This document shows, piece by piece, positions 54,000-63,890 of a stretch of DNA of 64,000 bases. The notes beneath the pieces are model-generated. The model had not been told where the DNA came from. It made no database searches and worked only from the letters and a program-made list of their open reading frames with translations. Where the stretch lies: positions 233,849 to 297,848 of the forward strand of contig NZ_KQ947394.1 in the NCBI RefSeq assembly GCF_001484965.1. The letters run 5' to 3'. Position 1 is the stretch's first letter; every line of letters starts with the position of its first letter. The stretch is from Shouchella shacheensis. Lineage in GTDB: Bacteria; Bacillota; Bacilli; Bacillales; Bacillaceae_D. The position numbers were made by a program, and so were the translations under genes.

Positions 54000-54485
54000 T
54001 TTAGAGTAAAAGGGAAAAACCTATCCTTATTTATGTGTTTGTCAAACACTATAGTAAATAAACCTGCCTTTGCTGCACAAAGAGAGGTAAATTAGACAAA
54101 AATAAAGAAAGGCAGAACAGACCACCACCTTTCTATCCATTACATATTAGAGTCCAATTAAAGCAAGCAATAAAAAGCCCATTAGCAAAGTTGGTTGCTA
54201 GAAGAGCATGCTGCTCCTATCGGACGAACAAGTAATTTTAAAATATGAAATGAAGATTATTAAAAAAGGACAGACTAATCCCGTTTACCCTGTTTTCACA
54301 AACAGAGCCTTTGAACGTATTTAATTACTGGTTCAAAGTTAGGAATCGAAGTCTTATCGCATGCATCATTTTTTAATAATCCTCCTTAAAACAATTTAAA
54401 ATTCAGATATACATATAGTATTATAACCAGCTTGTTATCAAAAGTCAAAGATTTTATCAACCTTGCCAAACTGGTGCGAGTTCAC
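54000..54485. other. rlmA leader and intergenic region
   Basis: AT-rich. 54036-54052 has a GTGTTTG-A-CAAACAC palindrome next to the possible -35. Beyond about 54110 no gene or repeat was recognised; this is where the missing 3' end of the AAA gene would have been. Confidence 0.4.
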
Positions 54486-56254
54486 TTAAAGAAATGTAAA
54501 CACTAAAAGGGGATGATTTCGATGATTAAGATAAGGGTTTAAAGGAACTGCACGGTTCCCGACTATATATAACTCTGATTCACACGCTGGACAAACATCT
54601 TGAAATATATCTTTATTTTGCAAAATATCAGTATACAGATCTTTTAAAGATATTTGATCTTTATAATCCTGTAAAGACTCCATTGCCTCATTACGCTCTT
54701 TTATTAGTGAATCTACCATCAACTTTCCAACACCAGGGTCTGGTATATCTTTTAAGTTCCCTAAGCTCGCAATGTGTGCATTATTTTTTGTACAAGTCCC
54801 TCTTCTTCTGTTCCTGATAATTTTTCTTTTAATTCCTCTAAAGTATTAACATCAGGATACTTGCTAAGTAATTCAGCTGTCTGTTGCTGTACCTCTTCTC
54901 TTTTTTGAGGTGAAGTTTCTAAATTTTGTTTATGTAATTCGATTTTCTTCTCTTCTTCAGAAAGTTTCTTTGCAAGCTTTCCTTCACAATCAAGATTATT
55001 ATCAAACCGTTCATTTAAAATTCGCAACAAAGGTATTAAAATCCTCTAATCCAAATAAAGCAGCAAGTCGTTGCTGTTGAGCCTGTGGTGTATTAGCGGA
55101 GACCCGGGCAAACCCTTCTATACGATTTCTTTTATGAAGCAAAATTCATTAACTTGGGGCATTGGATGTACAACAACTTCACTATCCCTCGAATTTACAC
55201 CTTTCAAAATAGGAAGTTCCGATTGCCCTGTATATGCATCCTTAATATATTTATCAAGTCCAATTCGCTTTGCATCTGCCTCATGAATTGTCCCTAAAAG
55301 TGCATATTCAAGGGCTTCACAGAAACTCGATTTTCCACTTCCATTAGGACCGTAAACAAAAGTATAGGGATTTTTAAATTCAAAGATATGTTCATCAGAG
55401 AATCCCCTGAAGTTTTTTACAGTTAATTGCGAAAGACGATTGATTTGATCTTCAGTTATTACTTCAGAGGTTTCACCTAATGAAAACTCTCCATCTACTG
55501 AATCACCATGCTCGGTTACTAAACTAGCGATAAGTTTACCCCTTCTCCCCCCAACGCAACTAGATGTTTCAACAGAAGTAAAGTTGTCTAAAATAATCCT
55601 TGCCAAGTTCATTTCATAATTAGACAAATCCCCTGCGTATTTCTTTAGAAATTTTTGGGGTAGACGATGAAAAGCAAGTCCCAATAGGGTTGGAAAATTA
55701 CTTTGCTTATACTCGCCTAGCATCCTTGTTATAACATGTGCTACAACAGCTTCTAATAAGTCTTTACTAGTTCCAGTTAACAATGCTGCATTCGATGCAC
55801 CTTTGCGACGGGTATAACCCATTAAAGCTTCTTCCATTTCTAAATCAGTAAGGTTGTCCAATACAATTGGGGTAACCATCCCATCACTTGATAATACAAT
55901 TCCTTCAGCTTTTAACGAACTTCGAAGGTTCCGAATAGATTCGTGACCTACAAAATTCGGAGAATCTTCCCGAAATCCATCATGTCCCCTAATTAAAGAA
56001 AGAAGGGAACTAACAAAGGTTTCTCCAGTTTCATGATTGTATTCCAAAGCCCAGTTTAATACGGCATTTACTCTTTTGACTTTACCAACATTGGTATTTT
56101 GACCAATTAATTTCGGGTCACCTTTATCCAATTTGTTACGAAGGATAATATTATCTAGGTCGGCATGACTAGGTTTACGAGTTACTACTGAGGCATCGTC
56201 TACTACTTGTGAAATCGCAACAGAAATTTCATCATTTAAAGGTAACTTCTTCAT
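54486..56254 (-). pseudogene. Abi_C-AAA-zinc-hook protein (SMC-like), frameshifted and truncated
   Basis: Read from ATG 56254. Residues 1-270 match the abortive-infection C-terminal (Abi_C) domain: KVKRVNAVLNWALEYNHETG, SLLSLIRGHDGFREDSPNFVG, TGTSKDLLEAVVAHV, NFPTLLGLAFHRLP. Then an AAA/SMC start: LTVKNFRGFSDEHIFEFKN and Walker A VYGPNGSGKSSFCEALEYALLG. The frame breaks near 55130; the next frame gives RIEGFARVSANTPQAQQQRLAALFGL and DFNTFVANF. A second break near 55016 leads to coiled coil (LSEEEKKIELHKQNLETS). A third, in a T6 run near 54786, leads to VGKLMVDSLIKERN and a CPACES hook. After the hook it ends; the return coiled coil, signature and Walker B are missing. A broken phage-defence-like gene. 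Confidence 0.7.
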
Positions 56255-56305
56255 ATACTTTCCTCCCCACCTTGTTTAAAAACGACGATAATTCACCAAA
56301 ATATA

Positions 56306-56347
56306 AAACACTCCCTTACGAACATACTATCGCAAGGGAGTGTTTTT
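56306..56347. terminator. bidirectional terminator of glmS
   Basis: Stem aaacactccctt / aagggagtgttt with a 14-nt loop and T-runs on both sides. Confidence 0.85.
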
Positions 56348-56415
56348 ATCAAACTTTATTATAAATTATCGATCTTTATTTCAAATCCACACCTGAATTT
56401 ACCCTCTCAAACCCT
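56348..56415. repeat. short repeat module (inverted copy)
   Basis: 56347-56362 is the reverse complement of the ATAAAGTTTGATCA module of the 46-51 kb island, here next to glmS. Confidence 0.5.
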
Positions 56416-58218
56416 CTACTCCACCGTCACGCTCTTCGCCAAATTCCTTGGCTTATCAACGTCACATCCACGGTGCAGCGCTGCATAGTACGCAATCAGC
56501 TGCGTCGGGATAACGGAGACAAGTGGGGCGAGCAATTCATGGACACGCGGCAACACAAGGGCGTCGCCTTCCTGCTCGTGACCTTCCATGGAAATAATCA
56601 CAGGGGCTGCACCGCGTGCGGCGACTTCCTTCACGTTCCCGCGGATGCTCCAGTGAACCTCAGACTGTGTCGCTAACGCGAGAACCGGCGTGCCTTCTTC
56701 AATTAAAGCGATGGTGCCATGCTTCAGCTCTCCGCCTGCGAACCCTTCCGCCTGAATATAAGAAATCTCCTTAAGCTTGAGGGCTCCCTCCATTGCCACA
56801 TAATAATCGACGGCGCGGCCGATGAAAAAGGCGTTGCGCGTCACAGATAGATACTCACGGGCAATTTGCTCAAGCTCTTCTTTCTGATCACACAGTGCTT
56901 CCATCGCGTTTGCGACGATGCCGAGTTCTTGCAGCGGGTCAAAGTCGAGTTCGATGCCTGCTGCATGAGCGGTATCAACGGCAAGAAGCGTTAGAACGGC
57001 CATTTGTGCGGTATACGCTTTTGTCGAGGCAACAGCAATTTCTGGTCCTGCAAATGTGTGCAAGGTGTAGTCGGCTTCACGGGAGAGTGTGGAGCCTGGA
57101 ACATTGGTAATCGTTAAGGTTCGATGGCCTTGCTTTTTCACGTTGACAAGAACGCCGCGTGAATCGGCGGTCTCTCCGCTTTGTGAAATAAAGACAAAGA
57201 GTGGGTTGTCGGAAAGAAGCGGCATATTGTAGAGAAACTCACTCGCGATGTGCACCTCGACCGGCTTTCCAGCAATGCGCTCGAGGAGCTGCTTGCCGAC
57301 AAGGCCGGCGTGGTAGCTCGTTCCCGCCGCAATGATGTAGATGCGGTCGCTTTGCTGCATCGCGGCACGAATGTCGCCATCAAGACGCGTGCTCCCGTCT
57401 TCATGCTGGTACTTTTGCACAATGTTACGAATGACGAACGGCTGCTCATCAATTTCCTTCAGCATAAAGTGGGGATACGTGCCTTTTTCAATGTCGCTCG
57501 CATCGAGCTCGGCGCGGTAAGAATCGCGCGTTTGCTCTTTCCCGTCCAGCGTTTGAATCGTAATGCCTTCGCGCTGAACGAGAACAAGTTCCTCATCCAT
57601 GATCTCCACAAATTCATCTGTGACCGAGAGCATCGCCATGGCGTCAGACGCAATGACATTGACCCCGTCTCCGACACCGATGAGGAGCGGGCTCTTATTC
57701 TTTCCGACAAAAATGGTTTCAGGATCGTCTTTATCAAGAAGAGCAATCGCATAAGAACCCTTCATCAACGAGAGTGCTTTGCGAACCGCTTCTTCTGTGG
57801 TTAGTCCGTCTCCTGAAAATTGTTCAATCAGCTGAACAATGATTTCCGTGTCCGTGTCACTTTGTACGTGCACATTGCAAAGGTGCTCACGCTGCAGTTG
57901 TTCATAGTTTTCAATGACGCCATTATGAACAAGCGTAAAGCGCTCAGTTGAACTCTGATGCGGATGCGCGTTGAGCTGGCTCGGCACCCCGTGGGTTGCC
58001 CAGCGTGTATGCCCAATGCCGACGCTTGCCGCAACGTCGTCCGCGACGGCTTCACGGAGAGTGGCAATGCGGCCCTTTTCCTTGAATACGTGCGTCACGT
58101 CGTCCGCTCTTACGGCAATTCCAGCTGAGTCGTAGCCGCGGTATTCAAGCTTCTCTAGACCGCGAAGCAAAATCTCCTTCGCATCTTCTGTTCCAATGTA
58201 CCCAACAATTCCACACAT
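56416..58218 (-). CDS. glmS: glutamine-fructose-6-phosphate aminotransferase
   Basis: 600 residues. N-terminal glutaminase domain with nucleophile Cys2 (MCGIVGYIG), HTRWATHG and [10 protein letters not shown]; two SIS domains follow ([28 protein letters not shown]), ending [12 protein letters not shown]. It makes glucosamine-6-phosphate from fructose-6-phosphate and glutamine, the first step of cell-wall amino-sugar synthesis. Controlled by the glmS ribozyme in its leader, which self-cleaves when glucosamine-6-phosphate is plentiful. Confidence 0.97.
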   Translation of the reverse strand: MCGIVGYIGTEDAKEILLRGLEKLEYRGYDSAGIAVRADDVTHVFKEKGRIATLREAVADDVAASVGIGHTRWATHGVPSQLNAHPHQSSTERFTLVHNGVIENYEQLQREHLCNVHVQSDTDTEIIVQLIEQFSGDGLTTEEAVRKALSLMKGSYAIALLDKDDPETIFVGKNKSPLLIGVGDGVNVIASDAMAMLSVTDEFVEIMDEELVLVQREGITIQTLDGKEQTRDSYRAELDASDIEKGTYPHFMLKEIDEQPFVIRNIVQKYQHEDGSTRLDGDIRAAMQQSDRIYIIAAGTSYHAGLVGKQLLERIAGKPVEVHIASEFLYNMPLLSDNPLFVFISQSGETADSRGVLVNVKKQGHRTLTITNVPGSTLSREADYTLHTFAGPEIAVASTKAYTAQMAVLTLLAVDTAHAAGIELDFDPLQELGIVANAMEALCDQKEELEQIAREYLSVTRNAFFIGRAVDYYVAMEGALKLKEISYIQAEGFAGGELKHGTIALIEEGTPVLALATQSEVHWSIRGNVKEVAARGAAPVIISMEGHEQEGDALVLPRVHELLAPLVSVIPTQLIAYYAALHRGCDVDKPRNLAKSVTVE

Positions 58219-58291
58219 AGTCGTATCCTCCTGGACGTGGAGGCAAGTGCGTGCGCAGGGGCAGACTTGCCCCCACTCTTTGTTTTTGATG

Positions 58292-58436
58292 CATGAAACA
58301 TTCTGCTTTTGTGCAAAGGGTCGCCCCTTTGTTTTTTACAGAATCTTACGGCTGTCATGCGGCAACCGGAGGGAATCCGCCGAAACTTCGATTAGCCCTC
58401 TCCTCGTCAACTGACTCACTGTCAGCCCTGGCGCTG
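58292..58436 (-). ncRNA. glmS ribozyme: glmS ribozyme/riboswitch
   Basis: On the minus strand from 58435: A-GCGCCAGGGC, then GTTGACGAGGAGAGGG, ATCGAAGTTTCGGCGGAT, CTCCGGTTG and the P3/P4 arms ending near 58292. Cleavage is expected between 58435 and 58434. The active-site segment reads GGATTCCCTCC where the usual is GGATGCCTCC; worth checking. Confidence 0.9.
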
Positions 58437-58473
58437 TGGGTCGTGCCGTATCTTTTTCCAAGATACATGGATA

Positions 58474-58502
58474 AGCATACCTGATGAAAGAAAGAGCGTC
58501 AA
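58474..58502 (-). promoter_or_regulatory. glmS promoter
   Basis: TTGACG, 17-bp spacer, TATGCT on the minus strand, 40 bases upstream of the ribozyme cleavage site. Confidence 0.6.
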
Positions 58503-58578
58503 TGAAAATCCTGTGACGTTCTTAGTGCAGTATATGTACCTGCGACGTTCATGTGCACCTCATCTCTTCCAGAACAAA

Positions 58579-58612
58579 AAACGCCCAGAGTGTTCCGGCA
58601 CTCTGGGCGTTT
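58579..58612 (-). terminator. terminator of the glmM transcript
   Basis: 14-bp perfect stem aaacgcccagagtg / cactctgggcgttt with loop ttccgg, flanked by A and T tracts. Confidence 0.9.
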
Positions 58613-58616
58613 CTCC

Positions 58617-59957
58617 TTAAGCTCCAAGTTCTTTCTTCACCACAGCAACGATCCGATTTACGTACTCCTCACACAGTTCTTCGGTTGCGGCTTCCACCAT
58701 TACACGCACAAGCGGCTCTGTCCCCGACGGACGGACGAGCACACGCCCTTCTCCGTTCATCTCCGCCTCCACCTTGGCGATGGTTACGGCTACTTGCTCG
58801 TTCGTCGTGACGGCATTTCTATCGGTAACACGGACATTAACAAGCGACTGCGGATAGGTTGGCATCTTGGCGGCCAGCTCTGAGAGTGGCTTCTTGGTTT
58901 CGTTCATAATATTCACCAGCTGCAATCCCGAAAGCAGACCGTCCCCTGTGGTGTTATAGTCGAGCAAAATAATATGGCCCGATTGCTCTCCACCCAGATT
59001 GAAGTTGCCCTTGCGCATCTCTTCCATCACGTAACGGTCGCCAACAGCCGTCTGCTTTGTATCAATGTACTCTTCCTCCAGCGCCTTGTAAAAACCAAGA
59101 TTGCTCATCACTGTGGAAACCACGGTATTGTTGTTGAGCCGTCCTTGTTCCTTCCAGTACGTCGCAATAATGTACATGATTTTATCGCCATCCACGATAT
59201 TGCCTTGTTCATCAATGGCAATGAGGCGATCGGCATCGCCATCGAAGGCTAAGCCCACATCGGCCTCTTTCTCCACCACAAATTTGGCCAGCTCCTCTGG
59301 GTGCGTAGAGCCACAATTGTCATTAATATTGGTTCCATCTGGAGAGGACCCAATGCTTGAGATATCCGCTTCTAAGTCCGCAAAGACGTGTGTCGCAAGA
59401 GAAGAAGCCGCTCCGTGCGCACAGTCAAGCGCGACATGAATCCCTGTAAAATCGCTTTCCACCGTTTGTTTCAAGAATTGCAAGTACTTCTGCCCGCCCT
59501 CATAGTAGTCATTCAATACGCCGAGGTCGCCGGCCACCGGACGAGGCATCGTATCCTCGCCATCAATCAGCGCCTCAATTTCTGCTTCCTGCGCATCCGC
59601 AAGTTTAAATCCGTCTGAGCCAAAGAATTTAATTCCGTTGTCCTCTACTGGATTATGGGAGGCCGAGATCATAATGCCGGCCGTGGCGCTTAGCTTTTTG
59701 GTTAAAAAAGCGACCCCGGGGGTAGAAATCACGCCGATGCGCATCACTTCTACACCAATGGACAAAAGACCTGCGACAAGCGCCGCTTCAAGCATCTCCC
59801 CAGAGATTCGCGTATCACGACCAATGAGCACGCGCGGCTGATCGGCCTCTTTGGTCAACACATACCCGCCAGCACGCCCTAGTTTAAAGGCAAGTTCCGG
59901 TGTCAGTTCGGTATTTGCTACCCCCCTGACCCCGTCGGTACCAAAATATTTACCCAT
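58617..59957 (-). CDS. glmM: phosphoglucosamine mutase
   Basis: 446 residues, as usual. Phosphoserine loop [14 protein letters not shown] (about residue 100), metal loop DGDADRLIA (about 242), sugar loop GEQSGHIIL and phosphate loop [11 protein letters not shown] near the C-terminus. It interconverts glucosamine-6- and -1-phosphate after GlmS. Follows cdaR by 13 bases. Its product also inhibits CdaA in other Bacilli, so the block links wall synthesis to c-di-AMP. Confidence 0.96.
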   Translation of the reverse strand: MGKYFGTDGVRGVANTELTPELAFKLGRAGGYVLTKEADQPRVLIGRDTRISGEMLEAALVAGLLSIGVEVMRIGVISTPGVAFLTKKLSATAGIMISASHNPVEDNGIKFFGSDGFKLADAQEAEIEALIDGEDTMPRPVAGDLGVLNDYYEGGQKYLQFLKQTVESDFTGIHVALDCAHGAASSLATHVFADLEADISSIGSSPDGTNINDNCGSTHPEELAKFVVEKEADVGLAFDGDADRLIAIDEQGNIVDGDKIMYIIATYWKEQGRLNNNTVVSTVMSNLGFYKALEEEYIDTKQTAVGDRYVMEEMRKGNFNLGGEQSGHIILLDYNTTGDGLLSGLQLVNIMNETKKPLSELAAKMPTYPQSLVNVRVTDRNAVTTNEQVAVTIAKVEAEMNGEGRVLVRPSGTEPLVRVMVEAATEELCEEYVNRIVAVVKKELGA

Positions 59958-59970
59958 GGTTCATCTCTCC

Positions 59971-61203
59971 TTATGGTGTGCTCTCCTCGATACTGAGAGA
60001 CACTTGATTTTCTTCTGCTTCAAATCGAATATGGGAGGGGCCATTGAACTCAATCGGCACATCGGCCTCCCCGTTGTCTTCTTCACTAACGTCCGCATAA
60101 GCCTGGATGTCGCTAGGGTTCATACGCTCGAGTCTTGCCGAAGAACCATAGGCGGTCACCGTTACCGTCGATGCTTCTGAAAACGTAACGTTTTCATTGC
60201 TGCCCTCTCCTGTGATCGTAATGGGAACGTTCGGGAATGTTCGTTCCTCTTCATCCTCCACGCTCACGCTAGCCGTCACCTCTTCAGGCTCGACTCGCTC
60301 CATTTCATCTGGCACGGTAAGCGGGACGTCCACATCGCCAGATTCCTCGATCTCTTCAAGGGAAACGGGCTCACTCTCCACGAATTCCACCTCTTCTAAT
60401 TCATCAGCTGGGCCGTAGACAGTGACTTCGCTCGGCTCAATCGTTACCTCGTCAATCGCCAGTCCATCCGGCATCTCGCCTTCCCTCATCATCCTCACTG
60501 GAACAAGCGTATTGGGGCTTGTGACCGGCACATTCACATTAACGAAAGCGGGTTCTGGGGAGAGCTCCATTTCGTCCCCTAATTCATTAAACAAACGGAC
60601 CGGGTACTCATCGTCAACCGTTTCACTTGCCCCGTCCATATCGACAAACACTTTGGCCTCGGCGACTTGTTCGACGATATCTCGGCCTGCTGTTACATCA
60701 ACATTGACAGGTGTCACGACCGGTGACCCTTCGGTATAGCCTTCCTCAATGCCGTCTGTGTTCATCAATTCCACGCGCACAGGCAAAGATCTCGTCTCTT
60801 TTTCCTGCAGTTCAATCCGGGCCACCTGAGGAACGACGCTAACGGTCAAATCGCTCGGAAAGCCTCTGGTTTGGATGGCAATGGCGTGCTCTCCTTCCGT
60901 TTCCTCCGTTGCATCCACAAAGACTTCATACGACTGGCTAAAGGAGGCCTGAAATATCGCAAGCGCCACTTGAGAGCCCTCTAGCTGCACACGCACGGTC
61001 TCCGGTTGATCGATGAGTTCATACCGATCTTCGTTGTAATGCACCTCAAGCTCAACATCCTCTAGCGTATACGAGACATCATTCGCAGGCGGCAGAAGGG
61101 ACGGAGATCCCAAGTTTTCTTGGTTGACTGCCGCAAATAACATCAGAGCAATGAAAAAGGCCATGATCCGCACAAACCAACGGCTATTAAACAGTTTATC
61201 CAT
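59971..61203 (-). CDS. cdaR: CdaA regulatory protein (YbbR)
   Basis: 410 residues from ATG 61203, which overlaps the cdaA stop (ATGGATAA). One TM helix near the N-terminus (FVRIMAFFIALMLFAAVN) then four YbbR-type beta domains of about 80 residues outside the cell. It binds CdaA and tunes c-di-AMP synthesis. The extracellular part is very acidic, suiting a salt- or alkali-tolerant host. Confidence 0.93.
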   Translation of the reverse strand: MDKLFNSRWFVRIMAFFIALMLFAAVNQENLGSPSLLPPANDVSYTLEDVELEVHYNEDRYELIDQPETVRVQLEGSQVALAIFQASFSQSYEVFVDATEETEGEHAIAIQTRGFPSDLTVSVVPQVARIELQEKETRSLPVRVELMNTDGIEEGYTEGSPVVTPVNVDVTAGRDIVEQVAEAKVFVDMDGASETVDDEYPVRLFNELGDEMELSPEPAFVNVNVPVTSPNTLVPVRMMREGEMPDGLAIDEVTIEPSEVTVYGPADELEEVEFVESEPVSLEEIEESGDVDVPLTVPDEMERVEPEEVTASVSVEDEEERTFPNVPITITGEGSNENVTFSEASTVTVTAYGSSARLERMNPSDIQAYADVSEEDNGEADVPIEFNGPSHIRFEAEENQVSLSIEESTP

Positions 61204-62023
61204 TTTTCTTCCCACCCCAATGCCAGCGCGTCCCCGCCTGGCGAGGCTCTGAAACAAGGTCTTGCTCCAGCATTTCTCGAAGCTGCGTGTCCGTTAACTC
61301 ACGGTAGAGCGTCCCGTTTTTTGAAACCGAGATGCTTCCCGTCTCTTCGGACACAATTAACGTTAGACAGTCCGTCACCTCGCTGACGCCAAGCGCTGCC
61401 CGGTGGCGTGTCCCTAAGTCTTTTGAAATCGTTGAATCCTGCGACAGGGGCAGGTAGCACCCTGCAGCGACGATCTTGTCCTCTCTTAACACCACCGCTC
61501 CATCGTGAAGCGGCGTGTTTGGGATAAAGACATTGATCAAGAGCTCTGAGGAAAGCTCCGCATTCATCTTAATCCCAGTTTCCGCATAATCGTTCAGACC
61601 TGTTTCCCGTTCAATCGAAACCAGCGCCCCGATCCGACGCTTTCCCATGTATGTAGCCGCCTTGACAATGGCATCCACCATTGACTGGGCGTTGTTATTT
61701 TTAGGTGCGGAACGACTTGTGAATAAGCGGCTTCGACCGAGCTGTTCCAAGCCACGACGCAGTTCTGGCTGGAAGATGATAATAACGGCAAGCAACCCAA
61801 ACGTGGCTGTTTGCCTCACTAGAAATTCAAGCGTGCTTAAACCAAAGAAATTACTAACAAACCAGATCACAAAAATAACCGCGATCCCTTTCACCAACTG
61901 AACCGCTCTTGTGCCCCGTATAATCATCATGAGTTTATACACCACGTATGTCACAAGCAAAATATCAATCACTTGCCCGACATACGTCAACCAGGGCAGT
62001 CCTTCAAACTCAAAGGAAAACAT
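61196..62023 (-). CDS. cdaA: membrane diadenylate cyclase
   Basis: 275 residues from ATG 62023 (GGAGGAAC site), giving MFSFEFEG, the usual beginning. Three TM helices, then the DAC domain with the catalytic DGAVVL and GTRHRAALG motifs. Makes c-di-AMP from two ATP, essential for K+ and osmolyte control. First gene of cdaA-cdaR-glmM. Confidence 0.96.
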   Translation of the reverse strand: MFSFEFEGLPWLTYVGQVIDILLVTYVVYKLMMIIRGTRAVQLVKGIAVIFVIWFVSNFFGLSTLEFLVRQTATFGLLAVIIIFQPELRRGLEQLGRSRLFTSRSAPKNNNAQSMVDAIVKAATYMGKRRIGALVSIERETGLNDYAETGIKMNAELSSELLINVFIPNTPLHDGAVVLREDKIVAAGCYLPLSQDSTISKDLGTRHRAALGVSEVTDCLTLIVSEETGSISVSKNGTLYRELTDTQLREMLEQDLVSEPRQAGTRWHWGGKKNG

Positions 62024-62177
62024 AATTGTTCCTCCATAGCGTAAAACTTTCTTCAGCGGAGCCAATTCTCCACAAATCGTTGGTCGCCTCCAGGGCCTCC
62101 ACCTCTTTTTTTACGATTACCAAAAAAAGGAGCTTCCAAACATTACACGTCCTCTATTATACCATTAAATCATTAGA
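62024..62177 (-). promoter_or_regulatory. cdaA leader and promoter
   Basis: TATAAT at 62162-62157 with a weak -35. In the leader a hairpin of T7 against A7 (ttttttt-ggtaatcgt-aaaaaaa, about 62098-62130) of unusual composition; role unknown. Confidence 0.45.
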
Positions 62178-62182
62178 AAATT

Positions 62183-62213
62183 AAAGAGAGCCCTTGCCTT
62201 CCACAAGAGCTCT
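62183..62213 (-). terminator. terminator of sigW-rsiW
   Basis: 10-bp stem agagctcttg / caagggctct around the rsiW stop, followed by TTTAATTTTC. Confidence 0.6.
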
Positions 62214-62850
62214 ACGTAGCGCCTTCATCCTCTTCATTAAAAACAGAGACCACGTCGCCAAAGAAGCCTTTGATATGGTACCAGACCCACTCAAGCGCCT
62301 GATTGACCTCTTCAATCTCGCCTGATACCCGCTGCGGGGAGGCAAAATAAGGCTCACTATTAAGCAGAAGTACGTCGCCCTCCACTTCTCCTTCCAGGTG
62401 GAGCTCGCCATTGCGAACAACCAAATCCCCCTGAATCACCTCTCCCTCGGGAACAACAACTTGTCCCGACTCCTGATCCACCACAAAGTGTCCGCTTCCA
62501 TCTACCGTCACCTGGCCACTATCATTCCACGCCGACAGAACAGCGGCGCCCATCATAAGAACGAATATCGCCGCAGCAACAAATAGAGGATGCCTTCGTA
62601 GGGCGAGCTTCCATTTCGCAGTCGAGTTCCTTTGTGGAAGCTTGCTCATTACAGACGTGGAAAAGCCTTGAGGCGCTTCAATATGAGAGGAGCTCTGAAC
62701 AAAAGCGATCGCTTTTTTAAGTTCCTGCAAATGATCGGCACACGCTTCACAGCTTTCTACATGCTCGTATAATTGCTCTTTTTCAGCCTTGGTGATATTC
62801 CCGTCTAAATAACGGTGAATTAAGTCGTCGTGAGAATGACAATCACTCAT
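62212..62850 (-). CDS. rsiW: anti-sigma-W factor
   Basis: 212 residues. N-terminal zinc-binding anti-sigma domain (H-x3-C-x2-C: HVESCEAC, residues 30-37), one TM helix (FVAAAIFVLMMGAAVLSAW, about residue 90) and an extracellular part of about 100 residues that regulated proteolysis removes under envelope stress. Follows sigW directly. Confidence 0.95.
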   Translation of the reverse strand: MSDCHSHDDLIHRYLDGNITKAEKEQLYEHVESCEACADHLQELKKAIAFVQSSSHIEAPQGFSTSVMSKLPQRNSTAKWKLALRRHPLFVAAAIFVLMMGAAVLSAWNDSGQVTVDGSGHFVVDQESGQVVVPEGEVIQGDLVVRNGELHLEGEVEGDVLLLNSEPYFASPQRVSGEIEEVNQALEWVWYHIKGFFGDVVSVFNEEDEGAT

Positions 62851-62867
62851 GCTTCGTCCCTCCGATC

Positions 62868-63431
62868 TTAAACATTGCGCATCCTCTTCCGCAAAGCCTC
62901 ACGTCCGCGATGAATTCGTGTTTTCACCGTAGGGACCGGCAAATCGAGAATGTCGCTAATTTCCTTAAGAGAAAGGTCTTCAATATATTTTAAAATAATG
63001 GCTGATCGGTACTTCGGCGGCAGCTTAATAATCTCGCCCTGAATCCATTCCTGCAGCTCAAGCGTGATCACCTGCTCCTCAGGCAGATCCTCATTTGCTT
63101 CCAATTGAGATTCATACGTCACCCCGTCCGTGCCCTTCACCACATCCTGCAAATGGAAGTCAGGCTTACGCTTGCGCAAACGGTCAATCGCTACATTCGT
63201 TGCAATCCGAAACAACCACGTCGAAAACTTGCGCTTCGTATCAAATTTATCAAGGTTCGTATAGGCTCGCAGGAAAGCCTCCTGCGCGATGTCCTGTGCG
63301 TCATGAGCGTGACCAACCATCCGATACGACACTTGGTAGACCTTATCCTTGTATAGGTCTACCAGTTCGGCAAAGGCTTGATCGTCTCCTTTTTTAATTT
63401 CTTTTATCAATCGATTTGTTAAGCCATCCAT
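62868..63431 (-). CDS. sigW: RNA polymerase ECF sigma factor W
   Basis: 187 residues from ATG 63431 (AGGGG site). Sigma-70 regions 2 (DDQAFAELVDLYKDKVYQVSYRM, AQDIAQEAFLRAYTNLDKF) and 4 (LPPKYRSAIILKYIEDLSLKEISDILDLPVPTVKTRIHRG). Directs the envelope-stress regulon; released when RsiW is cleaved. Its own promoter fits the sigma-W consensus, so autoregulated. Confidence 0.96.
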   Translation of the reverse strand: MDGLTNRLIKEIKKGDDQAFAELVDLYKDKVYQVSYRMVGHAHDAQDIAQEAFLRAYTNLDKFDTKRKFSTWLFRIATNVAIDRLRKRKPDFHLQDVVKGTDGVTYESQLEANEDLPEEQVITLELQEWIQGEIIKLPPKYRSAIILKYIEDLSLKEISDILDLPVPTVKTRIHRGREALRKRMRNV

Positions 63432-63457
63432 GCGATTTCCCCTACCTACACTCTTCT

Positions 63458-63483
63458 TACGAATACAGTCACGCAAAGTTTCA
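63458..63483 (-). promoter_or_regulatory. sigma-W autoregulatory promoter
   Basis: TGAAAC (63483-63478), 16-bp spacer, CGTA (63461-63458) on the minus strand. Confidence 0.88.
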
Positions 63484-63582
63484 TCTTGGTTGTTATCATA
63501 CCATGATTTTTCCACTTTTCCCTAGAAAAATAAAGGGTTTTTAAAGGCGTGTATCGTACTATAACAAAAAGGAGGTAGGGTC

Positions 63583-63765
63583 ATGTCGCATTCACAGAAC
63601 ATCCAGTGCTTATCAAACTGCATTGAGCTTGTTCGGATGCAGTTGAACAGTGCTGCTTCTACCCATCCATTAAGCTCAGAGCGTGTCATTTCTTTAAGCC
63701 GAGAGCTCGATCATTTGCTGAACGAGTACACAACCCTAACCGAGACGAGAAAAATGAATATATAA
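63583..63765 (+). CDS. Spo0E-family aspartyl-phosphate phosphatase
   Basis: 60 residues, typical of this small family, behind AAAGGAGG. Two helices with the signature SLSRELDHLLNEY (residues 41-53). These proteins dephosphorylate Spo0A~P and so delay sporulation. It is divergent from sigW and followed by the tandem repeat. Confidence 0.8.
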   Translation: MSHSQNIQCLSNCIELVRMQLNSAASTHPLSSERVISLSRELDHLLNEYTTLTETRKMNI

Positions 63766-63766
63766 C

Positions 63767-63887
63767 CCGAAAAGCGCAGGCGGGTTGGTTAGGAGCGAGG
63801 ATTTTGGAAGGCCTGGACCAGAAATCCCGGTTTTGGATTTTAGGCCAGGACTGAAAAATCCCGAGCTCCTACCCGCCGGAGCTAGAC
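63767..63887. repeat. palindromic 121-bp repeat, copy 3
   Basis: Full copy with outer arms GCGGGT...AGGAGC / AGCTCCTACCCGC and inner AAATCC / GGATTT. Period to the next copy is 124 bases. Confidence 0.9.
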
Positions 63888-63890
63888 AAC

